DNA of 64,000 nucleotides from Methylocapsa aurea (GCF_000746085.1 NZ_JQKO01000016.1:37088-101087), one strand, 5' to 3'; positions 34,148-43,426 are shown, numbered from the stretch's first letter. The notes: generated by a model from the letters alone, not told the origin. Numbers and translations are program-made.

Positions 34148-34576
34148 TTATTGGCTTTGGGCTCGTAAGAAGGCGATAATATCTGATCTGTCCCGCGCAT
34201 TCGTGACCGTAAAAAACATCTTGGCTCCGGGAACGAGGCTTTGCGGATCCATGAGCCACTTGTCCAGTGTTTCCTCGTTCCAGACAATCCCGGAATTTTT
34301 CAGCGCCGGAGAATAGGAATAGTCAGAAACCGCGCCGGCCTTCCTGCCGAAAACGTTTCCATGTTTGGGACCGACATCATTCTGCTCGATGGAATGACAA
34401 TCGGTGCAGCCCTGATAAAGCGCTTCGCCGCGGGCCGGATCGCCAGCAGCATAACAAGGCGAACCAACGGCCAAAAGAAGGAGCGCAACCATGCCGCCAA
34501 CTCGCGGCATGGCTTGGGGAAGCATTCTGTTCACGCCAGAGTTTTCGCGCACACTGGAACATGCTGGATTTTGCAT
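34148..34576 (-). CDS. Exported class I cytochrome c
   Basis: A 142-residue precursor with a hydrophobic signal (GGMVALLLLAVGSPCYAAGD). Heme attachment CTDCH in ALYQGCTDCHSIEQNDVGPK, GNVFGRKAGAVSDYSYSPAL and the distal Met in PGAKMFFTVTN are the signature of small class I cytochromes c (c550/c2 type). Start at 34576 has AAGGA nine bases upstream; the signal would suit an internal start at 34525 too. Lies 64 bases after the phosphoesterase gene; the pair suggests a redox-linked periplasmic function. Confidence 0.88.
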   Translation of the reverse strand: MQNPACSSVRENSGVNRMLPQAMPRVGGMVALLLLAVGSPCYAAGDPARGEALYQGCTDCHSIEQNDVGPKHGNVFGRKAGAVSDYSYSPALKNSGIVWNEETLDKWLMDPQSLVPGAKMFFTVTNARDRSDIIAFLRAQSQ

Positions 34577-34640
34577 CTTGAACATTCCTTGAAGCATTAC
34601 TGATTCCGCAGCGGCCGTTGCGACGAATCGGTTTGGCGCG

Positions 34641-35588
34641 TCAACCGTCGGAAAGCGGCACATCCGTCGTCGCGAGCCGGCGGTCGCTTTGGCGGTAGAC
34701 CACGGTGGTGACGCCAAGCACGGATCGGAGCTTGTCCGCCGGCACCAGCATCGGCCCGGCCGTCGGGGCCTTGCCCGGCTCAGGTTGCGGAAAGGCGGTC
34801 GAGCGGGCGGTATGGAAGGTGACATTGCCTTCGACTTTATGAACGATCTGATGAATATGACCGTTAAGCACCGTGACCGAACCGAAGGGCTTTAGGAGCG
34901 TAAGCGCCTGAGCGGATTCTTCTGTGCCCCAGCCCCATTCCGGATAGACGGCCCAAAGCGGAATATGGCTGAAGACGACAATTGGCGTCGAATGGCTCTT
35001 GCCCTTCAGATCTTCCGCAAGCCAAGCAAGTTGGTCGGCCCCGAGTGAGCCTGCGCCATTCTTCTTGAGTTCAACGACATTGACCAGAGCAATGAAATGG
35101 ACGCCGGACTGGTCGAACGAATACCAGCCCCAGCCTTTGCCGCCTGATTTCTTCGCGTAGCGTTCGAAATAGGCCTTGCCGGACTTCTCGTCGACGATAT
35201 CGTGTTCGCCCGGCGCGTAATGCGTGACGAGGCCCGCCTTGCCGATGATCTGATCGGCGGTGTCAAATTCCTCGGGTTTGGCGAGATGCGTAATGTCCCC
35301 AGTGTGGATCAGAAAAGCAGGCTTGTTGCTAAGTGCGTTGATTTTCGCGACTGCCTCCTCCGCCGTTGTGGCCGCGTTTGGGTTGGCGGGTTTGGCGAAG
35401 CCGATATGCGTGTCGGATATCTGAAGAAAGCTGAACCCGCGTTCGGCCGCCTGCGCCTCGCCGACGCCCAATATATGCGAGGACTTCGGAACGCCGCCGG
35501 AAACCGTCCACACAATCCCCGCGCCAGCCCAGGCCATACATTCGAGCACGCCACGACGGCTCACATCCCCAACTGACTTATCCGACAT
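34641..35588 (-). CDS. Tat-exported metallophosphoesterase
   Basis: A 315-residue protein. The N-terminal Tat motif SRRGVLECMAWAGAGIVWTV precedes a calcineurin-like fold: FSFLQISDTHIGFAKPANPN (DxH), LIHTGDITHLAKPEEF (GD), APGEHDIVDE (GNHD variant with Glu in place of Asn), VVFSHIPLWAVYP and LNGHIHQIVH. The Asn to Glu change at a metal ligand is unusual. Start at 35588 preferred over 35603. First gene of the minus-strand group with cytochrome c, sigma and anti-sigma factors. Confidence 0.88.
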   Translation of the reverse strand: MSDKSVGDVSRRGVLECMAWAGAGIVWTVSGGVPKSSHILGVGEAQAAERGFSFLQISDTHIGFAKPANPNAATTAEEAVAKINALSNKPAFLIHTGDITHLAKPEEFDTADQIIGKAGLVTHYAPGEHDIVDEKSGKAYFERYAKKSGGKGWGWYSFDQSGVHFIALVNVVELKKNGAGSLGADQLAWLAEDLKGKSHSTPIVVFSHIPLWAVYPEWGWGTEESAQALTLLKPFGSVTVLNGHIHQIVHKVEGNVTFHTARSTAFPQPEPGKAPTAGPMLVPADKLRSVLGVTTVVYRQSDRRLATTDVPLSDG

Positions 35589-36038
35589 TTTCCCGCGCTC
35601 CATGTTCAGCCGGCGTTTTCCGGCTTCATAGGTTAAGACTCGGGTGGATCGCGCTTTATTCCGAGGAATGTGAGAAATATTTTGCGGATCACTTTTCCGG
35701 GCTTTGTCGGAGAAGTCTGTCTCATACCCGACTTGAGGTCAGTCCAGACAGCATTTGTGCGTCGGACGGCCGTTGTGCGCAGGCCGTTACAGCACTAACG
35801 TCGGCGGCATATCTCTGGCGACTATTTGTAAACGCTGTATCACGCCGTATTAATAAAATGACGGTCAATGCTCGACAACTAGGCCGTCAAAATTTGCTAC
35901 CTTTGAGTTTTAAGGGAAATTCGGCAGCTCAAGAAATTCTCGGTCTCGATGACTATCGAGATCAATTGATGGATTGTCGAAATCTCCAGCGCGGACGGCG
36001 GCGTCGGATTGGCAGCGAAAGGACCATCGAGCGCGATC
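35589..36038. other. Intergenic, no gene recognised
   Basis: About 450 AT-richer bases upstream of the phosphoesterase and downstream of the LysR pseudogene. No coding sequence seen. Confidence 0.5.
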
Positions 36039-36931
36039 CTAAACCGTCGGCCAATGGGCTGACTCAGCGACAACGGAATTGGCAAAGGCTTTGGCGGAGG
36101 GCTTGGCGGCCTTCCCGCCCGGAAAGACCGCATGCAGTTCGACCGAACCCATGTCCCAATCAGGTAAGACCCGAACGAGGAAGCCTTCCTCAAGCTCTCT
36201 TTGGCAACCAACGCTCGCCATCGAGGCGAGGCCGAGCCCGGCCACCGCCGCGGCTGTCGCGACTTCGTTGACTGTCGCCGTCAGCCGGCCACCCACCCAC
36301 ACGGAAGTCGCCTTGCCGTCCTTACGGAAGGTCCAAGCGGGGCCAAGGCGCGACGGCCCGAGAATAACGGAATGCGCCGCGAGGTCGTCGGGCGTCTGGG
36401 GAACGCCCGACCTTTTGAGATAGGCTGGCGAAGCCACGATCACACGCGGCCATGTGCCGATACGGCGCGCCACTGCCGTTGAATCTGGAAGCGCCCCAAA
36501 CCGCAGTCCCACATCGATGCCTTCATTCACAAAGTCCTGACGCAGATCGTCAGTCAGCAGTTCGACCCACAACGCCGGATGCTTCTCCATGAATCGTGGA
36601 AGGCGTGGCGCGATCTCCCTGATGGCGAAGGTGGACGAAACGCCGACACGCAAAACGCCGCGCAGCTCGCCTGTCCCGCGCACGGCGTATTCGGCTTCGT
36701 CGAGCGGGGCCAGGATCGGCTCAATCCGTACCAGGAAGTCAGCGCCTGCCTCCGTCAGTGTGACAGCACGCGTGGTGCGCGTGAACAGAGGTCCGCCCAT
36801 CTCGCGCTCAAGGGTCGCAATCATACGGGAAACCGTTGGCTGAGGGATGTGAAGTTCTCGCTCCCGGCCGAGAAGCTGCCCCGCCGGGCGACACGAACGA
36901 AAAGACGCAAAGACGAGAGCCGATCATTCAT
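36039..36931 (-). pseudogene. LysR-type regulator with a frameshift in the DNA-binding domain
   Basis: From ATG 36931 the frame reads MNDRLSSLRLFVRVARRGSF SA, then loses homology; a second frame picks up as RERELHIPQPTVSRMIATLE and continues intact to 36039 with a normal effector domain (FGALPDSTAVARRIGTWPRV, GLGLASMASVGCQRELEEG). One indel near 36859-36868, inside the helix-turn-helix, separates the halves. An in-frame internal start at 36824 would lack the recognition helix. Divergent from the peroxiredoxin-like gene it presumably controlled. Confidence 0.8.
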
Positions 36932-37039
36932 GGCTGAAATAAATAACTCAAATCAACAATCACTGCCTACCGAATTTTATTTGGATAAATCATTTTCCTA
37001 ATTGTCGGACGCCGATGCGTCTAAACCGAGGAAAAGGCA

Positions 37040-37705
37040 ATGCCCCTTCAAGACAAACTCGACGCCCTCAAAGCGAAATTCGAAACGGAGATGGCTCCGC
37101 CCGAAGTGGTGACGGTAATGCACCGCGTCATAGACGAACTGATCGCCTCTGGCCAGGCGGAGCGCGCCCTGAAGGCCGGTGACCGCGCCCCCGCCTTCAC
37201 TCTGCCTGATCCAGACGGCAAGCATGTGTCCACGCAGGATCTGTTGGCCAAAGGCCCCCTCGTCATGACTTTCTATCGCGGCGCATGGTGTCCATTCTGC
37301 AATCTCGACCTTCAGGCCCTCGAGGAGGCGCGGCCCGAAATCGAAGCGCGCGACGCCTCCCTCGTCGCTGTCTCGCAGCAGACAGCCGCGAACAGCCGCA
37401 AGTCCCAGCGCAGCAATAAGCTCAACTTCCCAATTGTCGGCGGCAACGGCGGCGAACTGGCCGCAAGGTTAGGAATCCGCTGGCGCTTGCCGGAAGACCT
37501 GCAGGCGATTCACAAACAGCTCGGAGCCGATCTCGTCGCCTTCAATGGCGAGGATAGCTGGACGCTACCGATGCCGGCTCGCTACGTGATCGGGCAGGAC
37601 GGCGTCATCGCCTATGCTGAGATCAATCCTGATTATACCCGCCGGCCGGATCCTTCCGACGTATTCCCCATACTCGATCGGCTGAAGCGTTCGAACGCAG
37701 CCTGA
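37040..37705 (+). CDS. Peroxiredoxin-like family protein (AhpC/TSA)
   Basis: A 221-residue protein: helical N-terminus (LQDKLDALKAKFETEMAPPE), then a thioredoxin fold with MTFYRGAWCPFCNLDLQALE near 75-94 (WCPFC site), LVAVSQQTAANSRKSQRSNK and a C-terminus MPARYVIGQDGVIAYAEINP. Likely thiol peroxidase. Divergent from a LysR gene (36931), a common arrangement for this family. AGGAAAAGGC precedes the ATG. A strong terminator follows at 37820. Confidence 0.88.
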   Translation: MPLQDKLDALKAKFETEMAPPEVVTVMHRVIDELIASGQAERALKAGDRAPAFTLPDPDGKHVSTQDLLAKGPLVMTFYRGAWCPFCNLDLQALEEARPEIEARDASLVAVSQQTAANSRKSQRSNKLNFPIVGGNGGELAARLGIRWRLPEDLQAIHKQLGADLVAFNGEDSWTLPMPARYVIGQDGVIAYAEINPDYTRRPDPSDVFPILDRLKRSNAA

Positions 37706-37819
37706 CTGCGGATGGCGCGGGCTGAGCCGGCGCCACTCAACCTTCAGCTTCGCCCGTCAAGCGTGCAGCGGTCACTCTGACGGGTTAAGCCGCGGGCGTC
37801 ATGGCATGCTTGGTTCGGT

Positions 37820-37859
37820 AAAAGACCGTCACGCGGTCCGCCTTGCCTGACGGTCTTTT
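37820..37859 (+). terminator. Rho-independent terminator
   Basis: AAAAGACCGTCA at 37820-37831 pairs exactly with TGACGGTCTTTT at 37848-37859; the loop is 16 bases and the right arm ends in four T. Downstream of the peroxiredoxin gene. Confidence 0.75.
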
Positions 37860-38474
37860 CTCGAACCCGACGACCGTCTTTGACAAAGACCGTAAGAAAC
37901 ATTGCAAAAATGGTTCGGCGATCTCCGGCGAGCGAGTAGCCGACCGATTGAAAATCAGTAGCTTAAAGAAGTCAGACCTTCAATTGACTAAAGGACGCAG
38001 ATAGTCAACAAATCCGCCGATAACCCTCTATTTTTCCTACGCTATTCCCCTACAGAACACTCCGCAATATCCGATATCCCACCTCCCTCGCCATTGTGGA
38101 CGATGTCATCACCGATGAGACCGAGCGCTGCGGCGGATTCCGGCGGCAATTGATTGATGATCTGGCCCCAGATGGAAGGACGCCTGCTTGGCCTCGGCAA
38201 ATTGGAGCTGGATATTCCGTCAGGAAAGGGTGGACTTAGACGCGAAGCCAGATGAAGGCCATCAGTCGTTCATCTCTCCAGAAGGCCGTGGCGTGCAAGC
38301 CAATCGCTGCTAACGAACATTTTTGTTGGTTGACCGAGGCGACGCTTGCGGAGCGGGTTTCACCTCACATTTATGTGCGAGCGACGCCGGGAATAAATAC
38401 GTCTAGCAGCAGGTCTTCTCTGTAGCAGCGGCGCCGACAATGGTTGGCTGCTGTTGAGACAAAGGAGATTAACA
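37860..38474. other. Intergenic, no gene recognised
   Basis: About 615 bases. A start-less open frame around 38050-38240 (IVDDVITDETERCGGFRRQL and on) may be a gene relic, but no family was recognised. Confidence 0.4.
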
Positions 38475-38753
38475 ATGAACATTCTCAATATCGCGTTTGT
38501 CGGTCTTTCTATCGTCCTCACGGGCGCCGCTCTTACTGGTTCCGCTCCCGATGGCAAGGCGCACGTCGATATCGCCACCTACGCGTCTCCAGAAGGCAAT
38601 GGACATGTCGACGGCACGGCCTCTCTTGTCGCGCCCCGGGGCAATAGCCATAGCAAAATTGCCTCCTACGCGTCCCCGGAAGGGAACGGACACGTCGGGG
38701 ACACAGCCACTTATCTCGCGCCGGAAGGCAATGGCCACGTCGACGTTGCGTGA
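38475..38753 (+). CDS. Small exported GNGHV-repeat protein
   Basis: A 92-residue precursor. The signal-like N-terminus MNILNIAFVGLSIVLTGAAL is followed by four tandem units of 14-15 residues: HVDIATYASPEGNG, HVDGTASLVAPRGNS, HSKIASYASPEGNG, HVGDTATYLAPEGNG, then a partial HVDVA. Each unit holds one His next to Gly-Asn-Gly, a possible metal-coordinating or beta-solenoid repeat. AAAGGAGATTAACA is an excellent ribosome site. No family recognised. Confidence 0.75.
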   Translation: MNILNIAFVGLSIVLTGAALTGSAPDGKAHVDIATYASPEGNGHVDGTASLVAPRGNSHSKIASYASPEGNGHVGDTATYLAPEGNGHVDVA

Positions 38754-38832
38754 TATCGCGCCGGTGTTCCGAGACCCGGTCGGAAGCGCGCCCGGGTCTA
38801 GCGAACGGCACCGGCGAACCAGGAGAGCCGCC

Positions 38833-39012
38833 ATGAAAGCATCGCTGAAGATCCTCCTTATCCTAATTATTACCATTATTGGCCTGACGGCACTTGGCAT
38901 GGCCGCGGCGGCGCTGGCTGAAAGGAGCCCCTCGCGGATTGACAAGATCGGCGGCGGGTTCGATCCGCCACCGTCCTTCATGCCCTACGATGGCAGGCAA
39001 TTAGCGTACTGA
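38833..39012 (+). CDS. Small membrane or exported protein, 59 aa
   Basis: MKASLKILLILIITIIGLTA, then LGMAAAALAERSPSRIDKIG and GGFDPPPSFMPYDGRQLAY. One strong hydrophobic segment with a possible signal-peptidase site (ALA) and a short Pro-rich tail. Good ribosome site (AGGAGAG). It lies 79 bases after the GNGHV-repeat gene, so the two are probably co-expressed. No family recognised. Confidence 0.65.
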   Translation: MKASLKILLILIITIIGLTALGMAAAALAERSPSRIDKIGGGFDPPPSFMPYDGRQLAY

Positions 39013-39529
39013 GTTGCATTTCTGGTCCGGCTGCATTCAGGCGGGCTCGCGCTGATCGGCGGCGGCATTGGCGTGGAAGGTGGCGTGGAGCGACTGATAG
39101 CTCCCAGAAGGCGAGCAGTTCTTTTACCGGGGAGAAGACCTCCTCGAGGTCATGATGGGAGTCACAGGCATGCGCACCAGCGGCGGCGGCGCGTCAACTT
39201 GCGCGTGGGCGCCGGGAATAGCCAAATCGTGCGCCACCACCCCGGCGCCCTTCGGACTATCCCAAGCACGCGTGATCCCACCGCCTAGCTTCTTGCTATT
39301 CGTCTTCCTGGTCAAGCCGCAAACGAAACGGTAGCCGAAGAAGACTGCCCTGATCGCCGCATCGACGAGGGGTCTACACGGTGGGAATATCGCCGACCAT
39401 GTGGGTTGCAAGCTCTGACCCCTGGAAAACGTCGGGGCCATGCTGACGTAGAGGCTCGCGATTTCATCTGCATAGTTGTTGATCCTGAGCGCGCCGCGTT
39501 CCTCGATCGAATGGGGATTGATCGGGGTA
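39013..39529. other. Mostly non-coding; possible decayed ORF after bufC
   Basis: A minus-strand ORF (39124-39537) begins with ATG overlapping the bufC stop and reads MDNTPINPHSIEERGALRIN; its second half looks like random translation. A DoxX gene often follows bufC, but homology here is not convincing. Confidence 0.3.
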
Positions 39530-40309
39530 TTATCCATCTTCTCCCAACGGTTGCTCTCGGATTCCGACGATGACGCCCGCGCCGAGAATCTGAGATAGAT
39601 TGGCGGTGAGATCGAATCGGGGGGCTTCTCTTATAGCCGCTTCCACAGCGTTTCGGAGTGGGGCGCCGGCGCTAAGACGCTCAAGGAACGTTGCGCCCCC
39701 TGCCAGCGTACCGTGGATCAGGACGCGCAGATTGGGACGAATGACAAGCGCGTCCTCGCCCTTGCGATCGTCAATCGGGCCGAGTTCGGTCTCGCCGGCA
39801 TTCATGGCCCAGATTGTGATGATGGGAAAGGCGGAGCGAACAATCGCCGCCGACGGGTGGATCTCGACCACAAGATCGCCGAGCCGCTTTGGCGGCACCG
39901 CCGCAATGTCCCGCGGCGCGAGAGGCGCGATGTCGGCGGCGTGATAGGCGCGCGCCCGTGCATCCTCAAGCCGGATCACGTCGGGCAGATAGATAAGCTC
40001 GGACGCCGGCTCGAAACCCTCGACGAAGTCGGCGAAGCCGTCGCCGTATGTGAGCAGCGACGGCGAGGTCGGCGGGCGACGTCGGACGAAGACCCGCGCC
40101 ATGGCGGCAAAGAATTCCTCGCCGACAATGTGGACGGTCGCCGGATAGCGCGCGGCGAGCGCCTCGGCGAGGCCGGCTATCACATTGTTGCGATAGACGC
40201 CAAATCGCTTGGCCGGACGGTCCTGCGTCCATGAGGTGACGCCCAAAGGCACAGGGCGATCCCAGTTAATGAGGGCCGCGGCGAAACGCGATTGCATGGC
40301 CAGGGACAT
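39530..40309 (-). CDS. bufC: BufC/HvfC family (DUF2063) protein
   Basis: A 259-residue protein of the DUF2063 family. The N-terminal domain begins QSRFAAALINWDRPVPLGVT and contains RFGVYRNNVIAGLAEALAAR, then YPATVHIVGEEFFAAMARVF and PPTSPSLLTYGDGFADFVEG, the family hallmark. BufC partners the DUF692 enzyme BufB in installing modified Cys groups on small copper-binding bufferins. AGGAG precedes the start. Here BufB is only a stump, so the pathway is broken unless a second copy exists elsewhere. Confidence 0.85.
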   Translation of the reverse strand: MSLAMQSRFAAALINWDRPVPLGVTSWTQDRPAKRFGVYRNNVIAGLAEALAARYPATVHIVGEEFFAAMARVFVRRRPPTSPSLLTYGDGFADFVEGFEPASELIYLPDVIRLEDARARAYHAADIAPLAPRDIAAVPPKRLGDLVVEIHPSAAIVRSAFPIITIWAMNAGETELGPIDDRKGEDALVIRPNLRVLIHGTLAGGATFLERLSAGAPLRNAVEAAIREAPRFDLTANLSQILGAGVIVGIREQPLGEDG

Positions 40310-40319
40310 AGCGTTCTCC

Positions 40320-40496
40320 TCACGCCGCTTCGGAACGCACGGCGCGATCGAGGACAGCCTGAGCTGCTTCGGCCTGGCCCCTGAGGACTGGCCATGCGGG
40401 GACGTCGCTGTCCCACTCGACCAGGCTCGCGACCGGGCCAGTTCTGCCGATTGCCTCCGCGTAGAGCGCCCATATCCGCTCGCGATCGGCATCGTC
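40320..40496 (-). pseudogene. 3' stump of a BufB/HvfB (DUF692) gene
   Basis: Read on the minus strand, 58 codons match the end of DUF692 proteins: [20 protein letters not shown], then [20 protein letters not shown] and [18 protein letters not shown], stop. The stop lies 10 bases before the bufC start, as in buf/hvf operons. Upstream of about 40500 homology ends, so some 220 codons including the iron-binding sites are deleted. Confidence 0.75.
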
Positions 40497-40771
40497 GTTC
40501 TGACGGGTTATATTGCCGGATTACGCTGCCTGAGATGGTAGCAATTGCAATCGGATGAACGTTCGTTGCAGGCTCTGCCATGGACTGCTTCTAAGCATGC
40601 CGAGGACTTGGTGGGCGGCGGCCTGCGACCTCAAGCGACGGCGCAAGGCGGACGCCGCATCACGCGGTTGTGACGTCGTTGACGCGCATTTCCTCCCGGC
40701 GGACTGTAACGACAACTATCTCGCCTGCGAACTACGGGTAACCAGTTGAAAGCCCAACGAGAGACAAAGCC

Positions 40772-41164
40772 ATGCCGATCAAACTGTTGCCAATGGTTGC
40801 CACCGCATTTCTCACTTTTTTCATAGCCGCCGACGCGGCCGAGCGGTTGCCTTACGACGCCGAGCGCTTCGCAGCCGCGCAAGAATCCGGAAAGCCGATC
40901 CTCATCGACATCTCAGCCGCTTGGTGCCCGACGTGCAAGCGGCAGAAGCCGATCATCGAGAGTGTGGTTCAGCAGCCGGCTTATGACGACTTGATGGTGT
41001 TCGACGTCGACTTCGATGCTCAAAAGGATGTCGTGCGGCGCTTTGGCGCCACTATGCAGAGCACGCTCATCGTCTTCCGGGGCAAAGACGAGAAAGGCCG
41101 GTCTGTCGGTGGAACGGATGCGGTCTCGATCGCCAGGCTAGTCGCGTCCTCCGTGTCGCCATGA
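40772..41164 (+). CDS. Exported thioredoxin-family protein
   Basis: A 130-residue protein with a signal peptide (LLPMVATAFLTFFIAADAAE) and a thioredoxin fold: ILIDISAAWCPTCKRQKPII near 44-63 (WCPTC site), VFDVDFDAQKDVVRRFGATM, and QSTLIVFRGKDEKGR. The cis-Pro is replaced (MQSTLIVF), seen in some DsbD-C-domain-like proteins. It lies nine bases before a CcdA-like gene, suggesting it receives electrons through that membrane protein. Confidence 0.85.
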   Translation: MPIKLLPMVATAFLTFFIAADAAERLPYDAERFAAAQESGKPILIDISAAWCPTCKRQKPIIESVVQQPAYDDLMVFDVDFDAQKDVVRRFGATMQSTLIVFRGKDEKGRSVGGTDAVSIARLVASSVSP

Positions 41165-41173
41165 CCCGAGGCG

Positions 41174-41899
41174 ATGATGGCGCTCACGAGCGCTGCCGTC
41201 GCCTTAGCCGCCGGCGTCCTGTCCATTCTCTCCCCATGTGTCCTGCCGTTGTTGCCCGTGGTGCTCGGCGCAGCTGTGGCCGAGGGCAAACGGGGTCCCG
41301 CGGCCCTTGCGATCGGGTTGGCGCTGTCCTTTACGGCCATCGGCCTCTTCGTCGCGGCTATTGGCTTCTCGCTCGGGCTCGAGGCGGCGGTGTTTCGCTC
41401 CATCGCGGCTGCCTTTCTGGTGGCCATCGGCGTCGTGCTTGTCTTGCCCTTTGCGCAAATACGATTGGCGGTGGCCGCTGGCCCGATGGGGAATTGGGTG
41501 GAGCAACGCTTCGGCGGTTTCTCGGTCTCGGGTCTGCGCGGCCAATTCGCATTGGGTCTTTTGTTAGGGGCGCTGTGGAGCCCTTGTGTCGGCCCGACGC
41601 TCCGCGCAGCGTCGCTGATGGCTGCCCGCGGGGAAGGTTTCTTGACGGTCGCCGCCGTCATGGGGTCCTTCGGCGTTGGCGCCGCTCTACCGCTGATCGC
41701 TTTCGGCATGCTGTCGCGCGATGCGCTTCTGCGCTGGCGGGGACGTATGGCGGCGGCCGGCACGACGGGAAAGCTTATCTTGGGAGCAACCTTGGTCGCA
41801 ATTGGCCTCTCGATTTTGAGTGGGCTCGACCGATTGTGGGAAACAGCGCTCGTCGACATCTCGCCGCAATGGCTCACGGACTTGACGACGCGGTTCTGA
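41174..41899 (+). CDS. CcdA/DsbD-type transmembrane thiol electron carrier
   Basis: A 241-residue, six-helix membrane protein. Helix 1 carries ILSPCVLPLLPVVLGAA and helix 4 ALWSPCVGPTLRAASLM; the two Pro-flanked Cys residues are the redox pair that carries reducing power across the membrane in CcdA. Cytoplasmic thioredoxin is the usual donor; the acceptor is probably the exported thioredoxin upstream (40772). Confidence 0.88.
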   Translation: MMALTSAAVALAAGVLSILSPCVLPLLPVVLGAAVAEGKRGPAALAIGLALSFTAIGLFVAAIGFSLGLEAAVFRSIAAAFLVAIGVVLVLPFAQIRLAVAAGPMGNWVEQRFGGFSVSGLRGQFALGLLLGALWSPCVGPTLRAASLMAARGEGFLTVAAVMGSFGVGAALPLIAFGMLSRDALLRWRGRMAAAGTTGKLILGATLVAIGLSILSGLDRLWETALVDISPQWLTDLTTRF

Positions 41900-41950
41900 C
41901 GCACGGTTGATGGGCCGTGACAAGTCTCGTCACATAAAGAGGAACTCAAC

Positions 41951-43426
41951 ATGACTCTTTTGATTTTGGCATATCTGGCGGGTATTATCACTATCTTCAG
42001 TCCATGCATTCTGCCGGTTCTGCCCTTCGTATTCTCCCGCGCGGACCAGCCGTTCATGCGTTCCGGCCTGCCTCTGCTCCTTGGCATGGCGGCTGCCTTC
42101 ACCGGCGTCGCGACGCTCGCCGCCGTCGGTGGCGGCTGGGCAGTCGAGACGAGCCAATACGGGCGCCTCGTTGCATTGGGTCTCCTTGCATTGTTCGCCG
42201 CGACGCTTCTGTCCAACCGGCTCGCCCAGTGCCTCGCCCGGCCACTGGCGGCATTGGGCCAACGGCTGTCGCTGACGCGCACCGTGACCGGCGGAGGCGC
42301 TGGACCATTGCCTTCTGTCGTTCTCGGCATCGCCACGGGATTGCTGTGGGCGCCATGCGCCGGCCCGATCCTCGGCGTCATCCTGACCGGCGCGGCACTG
42401 TCCGGCGCCAGTATCGAGACCTCGCTCTTTCTCTTGGCCTACGCCTTCGGCGCTGCGACGTCCCTCGCTCTCGCCCTCCTCGCCGGCGGACAATTGCTGT
42501 CGGCTCTCAAGCGCTCCCTCGGCGCGGAAGCGTGGCTGCGCCGAGGTTTTGGGGCCTCTGTGCTGGCGGGCGTCGCGATGATCGCCGCGGGCTGGGACAC
42601 GCAACTTCTCTCGCAAGTGACTTTCCCAAGCACGACGCCGATCGAAGAACGGCTGATCGACTGGAGCGGCGGCCGCCGGGCTGCCGCGTCAAAAAATACG
42701 CCCATCGAGGACGCGACATCGGTAACCGCCGGCGCCCTTGATCGACAAAGCTGGGTTTCGCCGGCGGCGCAGCGCGCTAACGCGCTCCCCTTAATCGACG
42801 TCGTCTTCAAGGAATCCCGGATGGCTCCGGAGGGCGCCAGTCCAATCGGAAAGGTGGCCGCGACTAAGGCCGATCTGCCGGTCGAGGGCGCGCTGCCGGG
42901 CTTCGTTGGGGCTATTGAGTGGCTGAATTCCGCGCCGTTGACGCCGCAGGCGCTGCGCGGCAAGGTCGTGTTGGTCAACTTCTGGACCTTCAATTGTTTC
43001 AATTGCCTGAATGCGTTGCCTTATGTCCGGGCTTGGGCTGAGAAATACCGAGATCACGGCCTCGTCGTCGTCGGCGTACACACGCCTGAACTCGCCTTCG
43101 AGAGGGATATCGGCAATGTGCGGAAGGCCGTCGCTCGCCTGAAAATCGACTATCCCGTCGCTGTTGACAACGCTTATGCGATCTGGAAGGCGTTCGATAA
43201 CCAATATTGGCCGGCGGCCTATTTCGTCGATGCCGAAGGCCGCATCCGCCATCACCATTTCGGCGAACACGATTACGCGAATTCAGAGCGCTTCATCCAG
43301 CAACTTCTGGAAGAGGCTGGCTATCGTAATGTACCGGGAGGCTTCGTGACGGCGAGCAGCGCCGTTCCCCTTAAGGCATTTGCGGTTCGGAGCGAACCCG
43401 CCGGTCTGGCAAGTCGCAATTGGTGA
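41951..43426 (+). CDS. DipZ-like CcdA-thioredoxin fusion
   Basis: A 491-residue protein: an N-terminal CcdA domain (ITIFSPCILPVLPFVFSRA and LLWAPCAGPILGVILTGA, the Cys pair), a linker near 220-320, and a C-terminal exported thioredoxin-like domain with VNFWTFNCFNCLNALPYVRA near 344-363 (CxxC = CFNC) and a DipZ carbohydrate-binding-like tail start. DipZ proteins transfer electrons to periplasmic thiols. GAGGA precedes the ATG. Adjacent to a second CcdA gene, so two parallel thiol-export routes exist here. Confidence 0.88.
   Translation: MTLLILAYLAGIITIFSPCILPVLPFVFSRADQPFMRSGLPLLLGMAAAFTGVATLAAVGGGWAVETSQYGRLVALGLLALFAATLLSNRLAQCLARPLAALGQRLSLTRTVTGGGAGPLPSVVLGIATGLLWAPCAGPILGVILTGAALSGASIETSLFLLAYAFGAATSLALALLAGGQLLSALKRSLGAEAWLRRGFGASVLAGVAMIAAGWDTQLLSQVTFPSTTPIEERLIDWSGGRRAAASKNTPIEDATSVTAGALDRQSWVSPAAQRANALPLIDVVFKESRMAPEGASPIGKVAATKADLPVEGALPGFVGAIEWLNSAPLTPQALRGKVVLVNFWTFNCFNCLNALPYVRAWAEKYRDHGLVVVGVHTPELAFERDIGNVRKAVARLKIDYPVAVDNAYAIWKAFDNQYWPAAYFVDAEGRIRHHHFGEHDYANSERFIQQLLEEAGYRNVPGGFVTASSAVPLKAFAVRSEPAGLASRNW

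Noticed and set aside
37558..37574. Sequence resembling the LysR box (GATAGC-N5-GCTACC) in the peroxiredoxin gene
   Set aside because: Lies in a coding region at a conserved DSWTLP motif, one mismatch, no TATTTCA at the right distance.
39124..39537. DoxX-like gene after bufC
   Set aside because: Start overlap is suggestive, but the translation lacks transmembrane helices typical of DoxX.
41020..42381. Minus-strand ORF of 453 codons over the ccdA region
   Set aside because: Low-complexity Arg/Pro/Ala translation, antisense to clear CcdA genes.
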